This document shows, one piece after another, positions 33,369 to 43,032 of a stretch of 64,000 nucleotides of DNA. This DNA is from Stenotrophomonas sp. UBA2124 (GTDB lineage Bacteria; Pseudomonadota; Gammaproteobacteria; Xanthomonadales; Xanthomonadaceae), in the NCBI GenBank assembly GCA_002329155.1, contig DCXY01000002.1, positions 73,967 through 137,966 of the forward strand, given 5' to 3'. A program made the translations under genes and the position numbers. The notes below the pieces were generated by a model. That model did no database searches. It saw only the letters and a list, made by a program, of their open reading frames with translations, and was not told where the DNA came from. Position 1 is the stretch's first letter, and each line of letters starts with the position of its first letter.

Positions 33369-34604
33369 TCAACCACGCTTCAGGTCAATCGCCGGCAGAC
33401 GCGGCAACTGGCAATCGAACGGCTTGGCATCCTTGCCCGGCTTCTTGTAGCCCCCGGGTCCGTCGGCGTTGATCACGCCGCTGACTCCCTGCAGGCAGAT
33501 CTGTGGACCGGGCTTGACGCCATCCACCACCCGGTCCTTGTTGTAGTAGCCGTCCCACAGCACATCGGGGAAGTGGCCGGTAAGGCCATACATGGCCACC
33601 TTCAGCGCCTTCAGGTCCAGGCCATCGGGTGAATCACCACCGCCGGACAGGGTGTTGCTGTGTACGTGGATGCGCTCCGGATACGGATCGAAATTCGGCG
33701 AGGCGCTGCTGTCCTTGTAGCCCGTGGAATACACGCTGGAGACGATGATGTTGGCCGTGGCGTTGTCGCGTATCTCGTTCTCGAAGATCTCGATGTCATC
33801 GTTGGAATTGATGACGATGCCCGACCCTGCCGGCACGCTGGCCACCGGTGTGCCCTTGGCGCCGAAATTGGGGTGGTTGTTGGCCAGCACCTTGTTCTTG
33901 AACACGCGGATGTTGGCGCCCTGCTGCGACAGGCCCGGCATGTTGAACACCAGGATGCCGCCGGTATTGCCGGTGGCCACGTTGTTGTAGATGTCGGCGT
34001 TGCGGGTATTCTCCACCTCGATGCCGGCCACGTTCTGCTCGGCGCGGCTGTCGCGCACGATCACGCCATCGGACTGGCCCACATAGATGCCGGCATCGGA
34101 GGCACCGATGGACACTGTGTTCTCGATCAGCACGTTCTTGGTCAGCACCGGGTAGATGCCATAGCCGCCGTTGCTGGTGCTGGGCCCACCGGTCCACTGC
34201 ACCTTGATGCCGCGAATGGTGATGTTCTCCGACTCGCTGATCTTCAGCCCGTCGCCCTTGGAGTCCTCGATGGTGAGGTTCTCGATGGTGAAGTCGTCGC
34301 CGTTGACCAGCAGCCCCTCGGCACCGGCTTTCTGGCCCTTGAAGCTGAGCACGGTCTGGTCCATGCCGGCGCCGCGGATGGTCACCCCGTCAACGCGCAG
34401 CGAAAGGCTGCGCTCGAACTGGTGGCGCCCGGCCGGGATTTCGATCACGTCGCCCGGCTTGGCGTCGAGCAGGCGTTCCTGCAGCGTGGCCGCAAATGCC
34501 CCGTCCGCCGCGGCAACCGCCGGGGCCTGTGGAGCCTGCTTCTGGCAACCTGCCGCGAGCAGGCTCGCTGCGGCTGCCACTGCCAAGGTAATGCTGCGCT
34601 GCAT
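33369..34604 (-). CDS. Parallel beta-helix domain lipoprotein
   Basis: 411 aa from ATG 34604, which has GGGAGG 7-12 bases upstream. Lipoprotein signal with LLAAGC (Cys near 20). From about residue 35 to 320 there are right-handed beta-helix coils with recurring IxIxxN-type turns (GVTIRGAGMDQTVLSF, FTIENLTIEDSKGDGLKI, NVLIENTVSIGASDAGIYVGQ, IEVENTRNADIYNNVATGNTGGILVFN, ANIIVSSVYSTGY). This fold is common in polysaccharide lyases and epimerases, but I see no clear active site. The C-terminus is irregular (DVLWDGYYNKDRVV, GYKKPGKDAKPFDC). It matches the TIGR03805 type. First gene of the leftward group, divergent from the AraC regulator. Confidence 0.83.
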   Translation of the reverse strand: MQRSITLAVAAAASLLAAGCQKQAPQAPAVAAADGAFAATLQERLLDAKPGDVIEIPAGRHQFERSLSLRVDGVTIRGAGMDQTVLSFKGQKAGAEGLLVNGDDFTIENLTIEDSKGDGLKISESENITIRGIKVQWTGGPSTSNGGYGIYPVLTKNVLIENTVSIGASDAGIYVGQSDGVIVRDSRAEQNVAGIEVENTRNADIYNNVATGNTGGILVFNMPGLSQQGANIRVFKNKVLANNHPNFGAKGTPVASVPAGSGIVINSNDDIEIFENEIRDNATANIIVSSVYSTGYKDSSASPNFDPYPERIHVHSNTLSGGGDSPDGLDLKALKVAMYGLTGHFPDVLWDGYYNKDRVVDGVKPGPQICLQGVSGVINADGPGGYKKPGKDAKPFDCQLPRLPAIDLKRG

Positions 34605-34723
34605 GATTTGGCCTCCCATACGCCACCAGATGTTTCAGCAGTCTTCCTTCAGCCGGTGTTCACGCGAAGGGCAGGAACGGCATACTTGGGGGGGCAAAGC
34701 GGACAAGCTGGGAGGGAGCTTCG

Positions 34724-35752
34724 ATGCGACAACGGAACGATGACCGTCTTGCGGTCGCCAATGTACCCACCAACATGCTGTGTGGGCTGCTGTTGCTGGG
34801 CAGCCAACTGGGCGTGGACAGCGACCGCTGGCTGGCCGGGCTGCGCCTGCAGCGCACCCAGCTGGACGACCCGCGCACGCGCATTTCCTACCGGCAGGCG
34901 ATCAAGGTGATCCGCCGCGCCCTGCCCAGCCTGCCCATCGACGGGGTGGGCCTGCACATGGGCAGCAGCCAGAACGGCGGCAACTTCGGCTTGCTGGGTC
35001 TGGCGATGAAGACCGCGCGCACCTTCGGCGATGCCGTGCGCATCGGCGTGGACTACCAGCGCAACCTTGGCCCGTTGATGACACTCACCCTGCACGAACA
35101 GGACGACACGCTGGCGCTGGTTGCCACCGCGCCGGAAGAAGCCGATGACGTGCTGCCCTTCCTGTGCGAGGAGCTGTTCGCCAGCATCCTGATGCTGGGC
35201 CGCGAACTGGCCGGCGAAGCCTTCAGCCCGCTGTGCGTGGAACTGGCCTATCCGCCGCCGCGCTACGCCGATCAGTACCGCGCCCTGTTCCGCTGCGAGG
35301 TGCGCTTCAACCAGCCCCGGCACGCGGTGGTGGTGGACAGCCGCTGGATGCAGCTGCCGTTTGCCAGCTACAACCCGGTGACCTCGCAGCAGGCGCTGGC
35401 GCTGTGCCATGGGCAGTTGGCGGGTCAGTCACGGCGTGGCGAAACCACCGCGGCAGTGGAGCGCCTGCTGCGCCCGCGCCTGCGCGAGAACCCGCAGATG
35501 AGTGACGTGGCCCTGGCCATGCACCTGAGCGAGCGCACGCTGCGCCGGCAGCTGGCCGACGAGGACACCAGTTTCAGCGAGGTGCATGACCGCATGCGCA
35601 CCGAGCTGGCGCTGGAGCTGCTGCAGAACCCGGAGCTGGCCATCGCCGCCATCGGCGGGCAGCTTGGTTACAACGACGCGCGCGAGTTCCGCCGCGCGTT
35701 CAAACGCTGGACCGGGCAGACGCCGAGCCAGGCCCGCACGCCGCCACCATGA
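34724..35752 (+). CDS. AraC family transcriptional regulator (Arabinose_bd/OruR-like)
   Basis: 342 aa. The N-terminal ~200 residues are the ligand-binding type seen in OruR/ArgR-like AraC regulators (GLHMGSSQNGGNFGLLGLAMKTARTFGDAV). The C-terminal domain has two helix-turn-helix motifs (MSDVALAMHLSERTLRRQLADEDTSFSEV and IAAIGGQLGYNDAREFRRAFKRWTGQTPSQAR). It is divergent from the beta-helix/cytochrome/receptor genes, with only 119 bp between the start codons, so it most likely controls them in response to a small molecule. It reads towards ridA and ends before a strong palindromic terminator. Confidence 0.92.
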   Translation: MRQRNDDRLAVANVPTNMLCGLLLLGSQLGVDSDRWLAGLRLQRTQLDDPRTRISYRQAIKVIRRALPSLPIDGVGLHMGSSQNGGNFGLLGLAMKTARTFGDAVRIGVDYQRNLGPLMTLTLHEQDDTLALVATAPEEADDVLPFLCEELFASILMLGRELAGEAFSPLCVELAYPPPRYADQYRALFRCEVRFNQPRHAVVVDSRWMQLPFASYNPVTSQQALALCHGQLAGQSRRGETTAAVERLLRPRLRENPQMSDVALAMHLSERTLRRQLADEDTSFSEVHDRMRTELALELLQNPELAIAAIGGQLGYNDAREFRRAFKRWTGQTPSQARTPPP

Positions 35753-35763
35753 GATCGCAATGA

Positions 35764-35789
35764 GAAAGGGCCCGCATGCGGGCCCTTTC
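35764..35789. terminator. Bidirectional terminator between araC-type gene and ridA
   Basis: A perfect 26-base palindrome with half-site GAAAGGGCCCGC lies between two convergent genes. Its arms end in TTTC on both strands, so it may stop transcription from both sides, though the T-tracts are short. Confidence 0.75.
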
Positions 35790-35801
35790 CGACGGACTGG
35801 A

Positions 35802-36185
<384 letters not shown>

Positions 36186-36426
36186 GGATGGCTCCACTGT
36201 GGGAAAAGGCCGTCCATTGTAGCGTCGGCACCCCGCACCGGGGCGTGGACAAAATATCGCCACGCATTGGAGAGGCCCGCCAGGCAAGGCTTGTGCGGCC
36301 TTATCCACAGCTTGTGTAACCAACAGGTCACAACTGATGTGGACAAGCTGGCTGGCTACCGGCCTGACCGCTGCCCGCCCACTGCCGGCAGCGGACGGGC
36401 GCGGCGGGCCAGCCGGCGTGCAGGGC

Positions 36427-38586
36427 CTACTGCCGGCGTACCGACTGCACCACCTGCAGCCTGCGCAGGCGGCGCATCACTTCGGCCAGATGGTTGCGGT
36501 CGCGCACCTGGATGTTGAAACACAGCACCGCGGCGTTGAAATCGCGGTCCAGATAATCCACGCGCTCGATGTTGGAATGGCTCTGCGCGATTGCCGCGGC
36601 CAGCTGCGCCAGCACGCCGGTGCCGTTCTCCACTTCCACCACCAGTGCGGTGTCGTAATCGCCGACCACGCTGGTGTCCCAGCCGATCGGCACCCAGCGT
36701 TCGGGCGACTTGCGCAGCTCGGCCAGGTTCGGGCAGTCCAGACGGTGCACCACGATGCCCTTGCCGGCGGTGTGGTAACCCATGATCTCGTCGCCCGGAA
36801 TCGGCTGGCAGCAGTTGGCGAAGCTGATCACGCCACGCTCGCTGCCATTGATCAATATCTTTTCCTGCAGGCGCCCAGCGCCGCCGCCCTGCTGCTGCTC
36901 GGCGAACGCGGTGAGCGCCTGCGCGGCCTGGGTGGGCATCCAGTTGCCCAGCGCCACGTCGGCCAGGAAGGCCTCCAGGCGCGGGTAACGGTGCTCGGTG
37001 AGGAAGGCATCCAGCCGCCCCTTGGGCAGGCGCTCGATGGAGCTGTCCATCGCTTCCAGCGCGCGGTCCAGCATGCGGTGGCCCAGCTGCACCGCATCCT
37101 CGTGCTCCAGCTGCTTGAGCTGGTGACGGATAGCGGTGCGCGCCTTGCTGCTGACCACGAATTCCAGCCACTGCGGCTTGGGCGCGGCCGAACGCGCGGT
37201 GATGATCTCCACCGTCTGCCCGCTGGACAGGCGTGTGCGCAGCGGCACCAGCTTCTTGTCCACGCGCGAGGCCACCGCGCGGTTGCCCACGTCGGTATGC
37301 ACGGCATAGGCGAAATCCAGCGCGGTGGAATTGCGCGGCAGCGCCAGAATCTTGCCCTTGGGCGTGAACAGATAGACCTCGTCCGGGAACAGGTCCACCT
37401 TGACGTTGTCCAGGAACTCCAGCGACGAACCCGCGGTGCGCTGCGAATCAATCAGCTCCACAATCCACGCATGCGCGCGGCTCTGCGCGCTGTTGGGGCT
37501 GTCGCCGCCGAACTTGTAGGTCCAGTGCGCCGCCACACCGCGCTCGGCGATGAGGTCCATTTCCTCGGTGCGGATCTGCACTTCGATCGGTGAACCATAG
37601 GGGCCGAACAGCACGGTGTGCAGCGACTGGTAACCGTTGGCCTTGGGAATGGCGATGAAATCGCGGAAGCGGCCGTCCAGCGGCTTGAACGCGGCATGCA
37701 CCGCGCCCAGCGCGTGGTAGCAGTTGGGCACGCTGCGCATCACCAGGCGGAAGCCGAACACGTCCATCACCTGGTCGAAGCTTTTGTTCTCCTCGTGCAT
37801 CTTGGTGTAGATGCTCCAGGGGGTCTTGATGCGGCTGATCAGGCGGTGCTCCAGCCCTTCGCGCGCAAGACGCTGCGACAGCTGCACCTCCACCTGCGCC
37901 ATCGCCTCGCGGCGCACCACCGGCTGGCTGCGGATGTGCTTTTCGATGATGGCGTGACGCCACGGGTACAGCGCGCGGAAGCCCAGGTTCTGCAGCTCGG
38001 ACTTGATTAGGTTCATGCCCAGGCGCTGGGCGATGGGCGCATAGATGTCCAGCGTTTCGATGGCGATGCGGCGGCGCGCCTCGGCGCTCTGCGCGCCCAG
38101 CGTGCGCATGTTGTGCAGGCGGTCGGCCAGCTTGATCATGATCACGCGCAGGTCGCGCGACATGGCCAGCAGCATCTTGCGGAAACTTTCCGCGGCCGCT
38201 TCCTGGCGGTCACGGAACTTGATCTTGTCCAGCTTGGTGACGCCATCGACCAGATCGGCCACGGCTTCGCCGAACTCGCCAGCCAGCTCCTCGCGGGTAA
38301 GCGGGGTATCCTCGATGGTGTCGTGCAGGATCGCGGCGATCAGCGCCTCGGCGTCCAGCCCAAGCTCGGCCAGGATGCGCGCCACCGCCACCGGGTGGGT
38401 GATGTACGGCTCGCCGGATTTGCGGGTCTGGCCCGCATGCGCGGTGGCACCCACCTCCCAGGCACGACGCAACAGCGGCAGCTGCTCGGCGGGCAGGTAG
38501 CTGGCTGCGCGTTCGAGTTGAAGGACATAGTCAGGTACCGCCGCACCCGCGGGTGTGGCTACCTGGGCGGAGGGGCCTGGGTTCAT
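36427..38586 (-). CDS. spoT: Bifunctional (p)ppGpp synthetase/hydrolase SpoT
   Basis: 719 aa. The hydrolase HD domain is intact: His50, His64, the H88-D89 pair and E92-D93 (LHDTIEDT). The synthetase domain follows (RIKTPWSIYTKMH, DVFGFRLVM, RFRDFIAIPKANGYQSLHT), then TGS (VYLFTPKGKILALPRNSTALDFAYAVHT), the helical/zinc-finger region with NCCQPIPGDEI, and a C-terminal ACT domain (ALVVEVENGTGVLAQLAAAIAQ). The enzyme makes and degrades the alarmone during starvation. It is third in the order gmk-rpoZ-spoT-ridA; rpoZ is just upstream, behind a hairpin. Confidence 0.96.
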   Translation of the reverse strand: MNPGPSAQVATPAGAAVPDYVLQLERAASYLPAEQLPLLRRAWEVGATAHAGQTRKSGEPYITHPVAVARILAELGLDAEALIAAILHDTIEDTPLTREELAGEFGEAVADLVDGVTKLDKIKFRDRQEAAAESFRKMLLAMSRDLRVIMIKLADRLHNMRTLGAQSAEARRRIAIETLDIYAPIAQRLGMNLIKSELQNLGFRALYPWRHAIIEKHIRSQPVVRREAMAQVEVQLSQRLAREGLEHRLISRIKTPWSIYTKMHEENKSFDQVMDVFGFRLVMRSVPNCYHALGAVHAAFKPLDGRFRDFIAIPKANGYQSLHTVLFGPYGSPIEVQIRTEEMDLIAERGVAAHWTYKFGGDSPNSAQSRAHAWIVELIDSQRTAGSSLEFLDNVKVDLFPDEVYLFTPKGKILALPRNSTALDFAYAVHTDVGNRAVASRVDKKLVPLRTRLSSGQTVEIITARSAAPKPQWLEFVVSSKARTAIRHQLKQLEHEDAVQLGHRMLDRALEAMDSSIERLPKGRLDAFLTEHRYPRLEAFLADVALGNWMPTQAAQALTAFAEQQQGGGAGRLQEKILINGSERGVISFANCCQPIPGDEIMGYHTAGKGIVVHRLDCPNLAELRKSPERWVPIGWDTSVVGDYDTALVVEVENGTGVLAQLAAAIAQSHSNIERVDYLDRDFNAAVLCFNIQVRDRNHLAEVMRRLRRLQVVQSVRRQ

Positions 38587-38634
38587 GCTGGAAGACTATG
38601 CCAGCAGGCGTTCTTTCGGCAAACCCGGAATGCA

Positions 38635-38661
38635 GAACAGCCCGCGCGGGGCGGGCTGTTC
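38635..38661 (-). terminator. Hairpin between rpoZ and spoT
   Basis: An 11-bp stem, GAACAGCCCGC-GCGGG-GCGGGCTGTTC, lies between the rpoZ stop and the spoT start. There is no real T-tract on the minus strand (TGCATT follows), so it may attenuate rather than stop transcription into spoT. Confidence 0.5.
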
Positions 38662-38694
38662 CAGAGACTGCATCGATGCGGTTGATCGAACCGA

Positions 38695-38994
38695 TCAATC
38701 GTCGTTCTTGGACATGTCCTCGTCGGCCACCACTTCCGCGGCGGCCCACTCCAGCGCTTCACGCTCGGCGCGCTCACGCTCGGCCTTCTCGACTTCCTCG
38801 ATCAGCTCGTTGTCGATGCGGCGGGCGGCGATTTCGCGCAGCGCCAGCACGGTCGGCTTGTCCTCGGTCTCGCTGTTGTCGATCGTCGCCTGGACACCAT
38901 TGGCCAGCTGACGGGCGCGCTTGGACGCCATCATGACCAGCTCGAAACGGTTGTTAACGACTTCCAGGCAATCTTCTACGGTAATGCGGGCCAT
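38695..38994 (-). CDS. rpoZ: RNA polymerase omega subunit
   Basis: 99 aa. MARITVEDCLEVVNNRFELVMMASKRARQLANG and KPTVLALREIAARRI are the standard omega sequence. It helps assemble RNA polymerase by holding beta prime and contributes to the ppGpp site, which fits its place between gmk and spoT. The acidic tail (VVADEDMSKNDD) is ordinary. The start at 38994 comes from homology, as the frame is open upstream. Confidence 0.97.
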   Translation of the reverse strand: MARITVEDCLEVVNNRFELVMMASKRARQLANGVQATIDNSETEDKPTVLALREIAARRIDNELIEEVEKAERERAEREALEWAAAEVVADEDMSKNDD

Positions 38995-39104
38995 GCGGGC
39001 TCCCGGCGACCTGGCGGCCGCTCGAACGAATGAGGGAAAGGGGACGGATTGTAGGGGGCCGGCCGGCCGGAAATCAACCCGGCACCTGAACAGCCCCTTG
39101 TGAA

Positions 39105-39737
39105 TCAATCGCTTGCCTGATTTTCCGGCCCCAGCAACGAGGCGATCAGGCCAGCATGCCGCTGCTGCTGGGGGGCCAGGCGCAGGCGGCTGGCAGCGAA
39201 GATGGCGCACATTTCGTCCACGGCGGTGTCGAAGTGCTCGTTGACGATGACGTAGTCGAACTCGTCGTAATGCAGCATCTCCTCGCGCGCGGCATCCAGG
39301 CGCTGGGCCATCACCGCTTCGCTGTCCTGGCCACGCTTGCGCATGCGCTCGTCCAGCGCCTGCCGTGACGGCGGCAGGATGAACACGCTCACCGCACCGG
39401 GCACCTTGTCGCGCACCTGGCGCGCGCCCTGCCAGTCGATTTCCAGCAGCACGTCCTGGCCGGCGGCCAGCTGCGGCTCCACCGACTGCCGCGCTGTGCC
39501 CTTCCAGTCGCCATGCACCAGCGCGTGCTCGAAGAAGTCACCCTCGCCGATCATCCGCTCGAACTCGGCGGCGCTGACGAAGTGGTAGTGCCTGCCGTTC
39601 ACTTCGCCCGGGCGCATGGCCCGCGAGGTGAAGGAGATGGACAGGGAAATATGCGGATCGCGCGCCAGCGTGGCGTTGACGATGCTGCTTTTGCCCGCCC
39701 CGGAGGGGGCGGCGACGATATAGAGAGTCCCGCGCAT
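39105..39737 (-). CDS. gmk: Guanylate kinase
   Basis: 210 aa. It phosphorylates GMP to GDP. P-loop APSGAGKSS (near residues 9-17), SFTSRAMRPGEVNGRHYHFVS for GMP binding, DVLLEIDWQGARQVR, and LDERMRKRGQDSEAVMAQRL as the lid. The start MRGTLYIVAAPSG at 39737 is chosen over the upstream GTG-type start from homology. First gene of gmk-rpoZ-spoT-ridA, 71 bp after the metallophosphoesterase gene. Confidence 0.97.
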   Translation of the reverse strand: MRGTLYIVAAPSGAGKSSIVNATLARDPHISLSISFTSRAMRPGEVNGRHYHFVSAAEFERMIGEGDFFEHALVHGDWKGTARQSVEPQLAAGQDVLLEIDWQGARQVRDKVPGAVSVFILPPSRQALDERMRKRGQDSEAVMAQRLDAAREEMLHYDEFDYVIVNEHFDTAVDEMCAIFAASRLRLAPQQQRHAGLIASLLGPENQASD

Positions 39738-39808
39738 GGAACCGCTGTGCCACTGAATGGCAGCGCAGGATACCACGCAGTCAGCGCCCGCCCGTGACCA
39801 CCCCGGCC

Positions 39809-41143
39809 TCAGCGCCGGTCGGCATCGGTGCCTGCGGCATGGCCAAAACGATGCGCAAAGTCGCCCAGCTCGATGGTGAAGGCGTCGCGCGCGGCGAAGG
39901 CCTCGTCGCTGAGCGCCTGCTGGCCTTCAGCCTTCCTGTAGGCCTCGGCGTAGCCGGCAAACTCGGTGCTGTGCTTGCGGTAATGCGTTGAATAGGTGCG
40001 TACCTTGACCGTTGGCCTTGCCGAATCCAGGTCGAAATCCAGCAGGCGCAGCCAGCCATCACCGGTGGCCAGGCCCTTGTTCTCGCGGCCCGCCGCCTGC
40101 CGCGCCACGCGCGAGCGGCCCTGGTAGTCGGCCAGCATCTGGTGCACCTCGTGGCCGTCATCGTTGTGGTCCACGCTGTAGCCCTGCCCGCCGATGTGGC
40201 CGCTGAGCACCATGAACACCTGGTCGTGCTGGCTGATGAATTCGTCCCACACCATCTGCGGGTTGTTGTCGCGGCGGTCGAGCACGCTCAGGTCCAGCGC
40301 CGGCGTGTCGGCGCGGCGGCCGTCGCGGTCCAGGTATTTGTGCACGGTGACCAGGGTGGGCATGCCGGGGAATCGCTTGATCACCCGCCGCGCCCACGCC
40401 AGCGAGCTGTCCGGCGGGTCGAACTGCAGGCCGATGTGCAGCAGCTGGCACTTGCCCGCGTTGAACACCTGCGCACTGTCGGCACCCTCGTCATTGGACG
40501 CCACATACCAGGGTTGGCCCTTGAACAACGGCGACTGGTTGGAGAACGCGGAGAGATAACCGCTCAGCCCACCGATGTGGCGGATGCTCACCGCCTTGTC
40601 TTCCGCACCCGGCTGCGGCGCATGCTGCGGGTCGGTCCACAGCGCGTCGTAGTCGTGGTTGCCGGGCACCACCGAGAACGGCAGCTTGCCGGCAAGCAGT
40701 TCAAACGCCTTGATGGCGGTGGGAATCTCGAAGCTGCGCACCTGCGGATACGGCTGCCGCGCCACCGCCGAGCCGGCGGGGTTGGGCATCCATTTGAAGC
40801 CACGCTGCTCGTGGCCCGGGTCCATCCACTGCGAATAGTGCTGCCAGACATCGCCCAGATGGGTGGCGAACACGATGTCACCGCCCTGGCTGCGCGCGTT
40901 GTCGGCGATATAGCGCATCTGCTCGAAGAACATTGGCGCGGCATCCACCGGAAAGCCCTCGGCCTTCTGGTGGGTGAAATCGGTGTAGTTCTGCGTATCG
41001 GGAATCACCGCCACGGTGAAGCGCCCGCATTCGCCCTGCCGCCAGCCCGCCGCCTGCGCCGGCAGCATGGCACCCCATGCAATGCCGGCAAACAGCACGG
41101 CATTGCGCACGAACGAACAATGGCGGTGATGGAACTGCGGCAT
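39809..41143 (-). CDS. Secreted calcineurin-like metallophosphoesterase
   Basis: 444 aa. Signal peptide (FVRNAVLFAGIAWGAMLPAQAA, about 10-31). All metallophosphoesterase motifs are visible: DTQNY (standing in for DxH), GDVWQH, GNHDYD, and GHIGGQGYS (replacing GHxH), the pattern of the periplasmic branch in which some His ligands are replaced. It probably hydrolyses phosphoesters in the periplasm or outside the cell, substrate unknown. It sits between yicC and gmk, which are neighbours in many related genomes, so it may be a later insertion. The start MPQFHHRHCS gives the full signal peptide. Confidence 0.82.
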   Translation of the reverse strand: MPQFHHRHCSFVRNAVLFAGIAWGAMLPAQAAGWRQGECGRFTVAVIPDTQNYTDFTHQKAEGFPVDAAPMFFEQMRYIADNARSQGGDIVFATHLGDVWQHYSQWMDPGHEQRGFKWMPNPAGSAVARQPYPQVRSFEIPTAIKAFELLAGKLPFSVVPGNHDYDALWTDPQHAPQPGAEDKAVSIRHIGGLSGYLSAFSNQSPLFKGQPWYVASNDEGADSAQVFNAGKCQLLHIGLQFDPPDSSLAWARRVIKRFPGMPTLVTVHKYLDRDGRRADTPALDLSVLDRRDNNPQMVWDEFISQHDQVFMVLSGHIGGQGYSVDHNDDGHEVHQMLADYQGRSRVARQAAGRENKGLATGDGWLRLLDFDLDSARPTVKVRTYSTHYRKHSTEFAGYAEAYRKAEGQQALSDEAFAARDAFTIELGDFAHRFGHAAGTDADRR

Positions 41144-41334
41144 ATGGCCCCCTGCAGGTGACGGCCGCCTTCGTGGCCGTGGTGGTCGGTCGCAGGTTGC
41201 CTTGCAGGCACGGCGCCACGCGCCGTTGATTCCCCGTTCCCCGGCATGCCGGGCCAGCTCCCCGCCCCATTGCCGCACACGGGCGGCGATGAAAGGCGGG
41301 AGCCTAGCGGGCCAAGATGACAGCGCCGCTACGC

Positions 41335-42195
41335 TTACTCGATGTTCTGCACCTGCTCGCGGATCTGGTCGATCAGCACCTTCAGTTCCACCGAGGCGTT
41401 GGAGGTACGGCTGTCCACCGACTTGGAGCCCAGCGTGTTGGATTCGCGGTTGAACTCCTGCAGCAGGAAATCCAGGCGGCGGCCCACCGGCTCACGCTGG
41501 CGCAGCACCCGGCGGATCTCGGCGATATGGCTGCCCAGACGGTCCAGCTCCTCATCCACGTCAAGCTTCTGCAGCCACAGCACCAGCTCCTGCTCGGCAC
41601 GGCCCGGGTCCACCGGGTGCGGCAGGTCGGCCAGACGCGCGGCCAGCTTGGCGCGCTGCCCTTCACGGATGGCCGGGATCAGCCCGCGCACGTCAGCTGC
41701 GATGCGCTCGATGCCATCCACGCGCTCGCTGATGGCCGCGGCCAGCTTGTCGCCCTCGCGCTCGCGCGCCTGCACGAAGCCGTCAATCACCTGATCCAGC
41801 AACGCCAGTGCTTCGGCCTGCAACGCGGCCACATCGGTCGCCTCGCCCTGCAACACGCCCGGGTACTGCAGCAGCTCGGTGAATTCCACGCGCATGTCCG
41901 GGAAGCGCGAATGCACGCGGCGGGCCAGTTCGCCCAGTTGTTCCACCAGCGCCTCGTTCACCGACAGCGATGCCGCCGCCTCCGGCTGGCGCAGGCGCAT
42001 CACCAGCTCCAGCTTGCCGCGGCTGATGCGCGCGGCCACGCGTTCACGCAGCTGCGGTTCCAGCGCGCGCAGTTCCTCCGGCAGGCGCACCCCCACCTCC
42101 AGGAAACGGTGGTTGACCGAACGCAGCTCGCAACCAAGGGTGCCCCAGGGCGTGACACGTTCGCCGCCGGCATAGGCGGTCATGCTTCGGATCAT
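41335..42195 (-). CDS. yicC: YicC/YloC family endoribonuclease
   Basis: 286 aa. MIRSMTAYAG at the start and the C-terminus RLDFLLQEFNRESNTLGSKSVD...ELKVLIDQIREQVQNIE are diagnostic. YicC family members are endoribonucleases; in E. coli YicC takes part in turnover of a small RNA with PNPase. It is divergent from rph with 108 bp between start codons, a widespread pairing of two RNA-processing genes. Confidence 0.95.
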   Translation of the reverse strand: MIRSMTAYAGGERVTPWGTLGCELRSVNHRFLEVGVRLPEELRALEPQLRERVAARISRGKLELVMRLRQPEAAASLSVNEALVEQLGELARRVHSRFPDMRVEFTELLQYPGVLQGEATDVAALQAEALALLDQVIDGFVQAREREGDKLAAAISERVDGIERIAADVRGLIPAIREGQRAKLAARLADLPHPVDPGRAEQELVLWLQKLDVDEELDRLGSHIAEIRRVLRQREPVGRRLDFLLQEFNRESNTLGSKSVDSRTSNASVELKVLIDQIREQVQNIE

Positions 42196-42303
42196 GTGGA
42201 TTTCCGGTGACTACAAAGGCGCGATGGTAACCTAGGCGCCCCCGGACGCCGGCCCGCCTGCCGCCCGGGCACCCCACCGAATACCTTGTTACCCGGACCT
42301 TTC

Positions 42304-43032
42304 ATGACCTTTACCCGCCCCAGCGGCCGCCAGGCCGACCAGCTGCGCACCGTCACCATCGAACGCGCCTTCACCCGTCACGCCGAAGGCTCGGTGCTGG
42401 TGAGTTTCGGGCACACCCGCGTGCTGTGCACCGCCAGCGTCGAGAACCGCGTGCCGGCCTTCCTGCGTGGCAAGGGCGAAGGCTGGGTGACCGCCGAGTA
42501 CGGCATGCTGCCGCGCTCCACCCACACCCGTTCGGACCGTGAAGCCGCGCGTGGCAAGCAGGGTGGCCGCACTCTGGAAATCCAGCGCCTGATCGGCCGC
42601 ACCCTGCGCGCCTGCATCGACCGCAATGCGCTCGGCGAACGCACCATCACCCTGGACTGCGATGTGCTGCAGGCCGACGGCGGCACCCGTACCGCCGCCA
42701 TCACCGGCGCCTATGTCGCCCTGGTGGATGCGGTGAACCTGCTGCTCAAGCGGGGCGAGATCAAGCGCAACCCGCTGTTCGGCGTGGTCGCGGCGGTGTC
42801 GGTCGGCATCTACCAGGGCCAGCCGGTGCTGGATCTGGACTATGCCGAAGACAGTGACTGCGACACCGACATGAACGTGGTGATGAATGACGGCGGCGGC
42901 TTCATCGAGCTGCAGGGCACCGCCGAAGGCCATGCCTTCCGCCGCGACGAACTGGACGCGCTGCTGGCGCTCGCCGAAAAGGGCATCCGCGAACTGTTCG
43001 ACGCCCAGCAGGCCGCACTGGCGCAGGCATGA
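42304..43032 (+). CDS. rph: Ribonuclease PH
   Basis: 242 aa. This phosphorolytic 3'-5' exoribonuclease trims tRNA 3' ends. It has RPSGRQADQLRTVTIERAFTRHAEGSVLVSFGHTRVLC, the basic RSTHTRSDREAARGKQGGRTLEIQRLIGRTLRA stretch, TITLDCDVLQADGGTRTAAITGAYVAL and DLDYAEDSDCDTDMNVVM. The start MTFTRPSGR at 42304 is chosen from homology. It heads a tightly packed operon: rph, VOC protein, rdgB, hemW, with ATGA overlaps at the first two joints. Confidence 0.97.
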   Translation: MTFTRPSGRQADQLRTVTIERAFTRHAEGSVLVSFGHTRVLCTASVENRVPAFLRGKGEGWVTAEYGMLPRSTHTRSDREAARGKQGGRTLEIQRLIGRTLRACIDRNALGERTITLDCDVLQADGGTRTAAITGAYVALVDAVNLLLKRGEIKRNPLFGVVAAVSVGIYQGQPVLDLDYAEDSDCDTDMNVVMNDGGGFIELQGTAEGHAFRRDELDALLALAEKGIRELFDAQQAALAQA

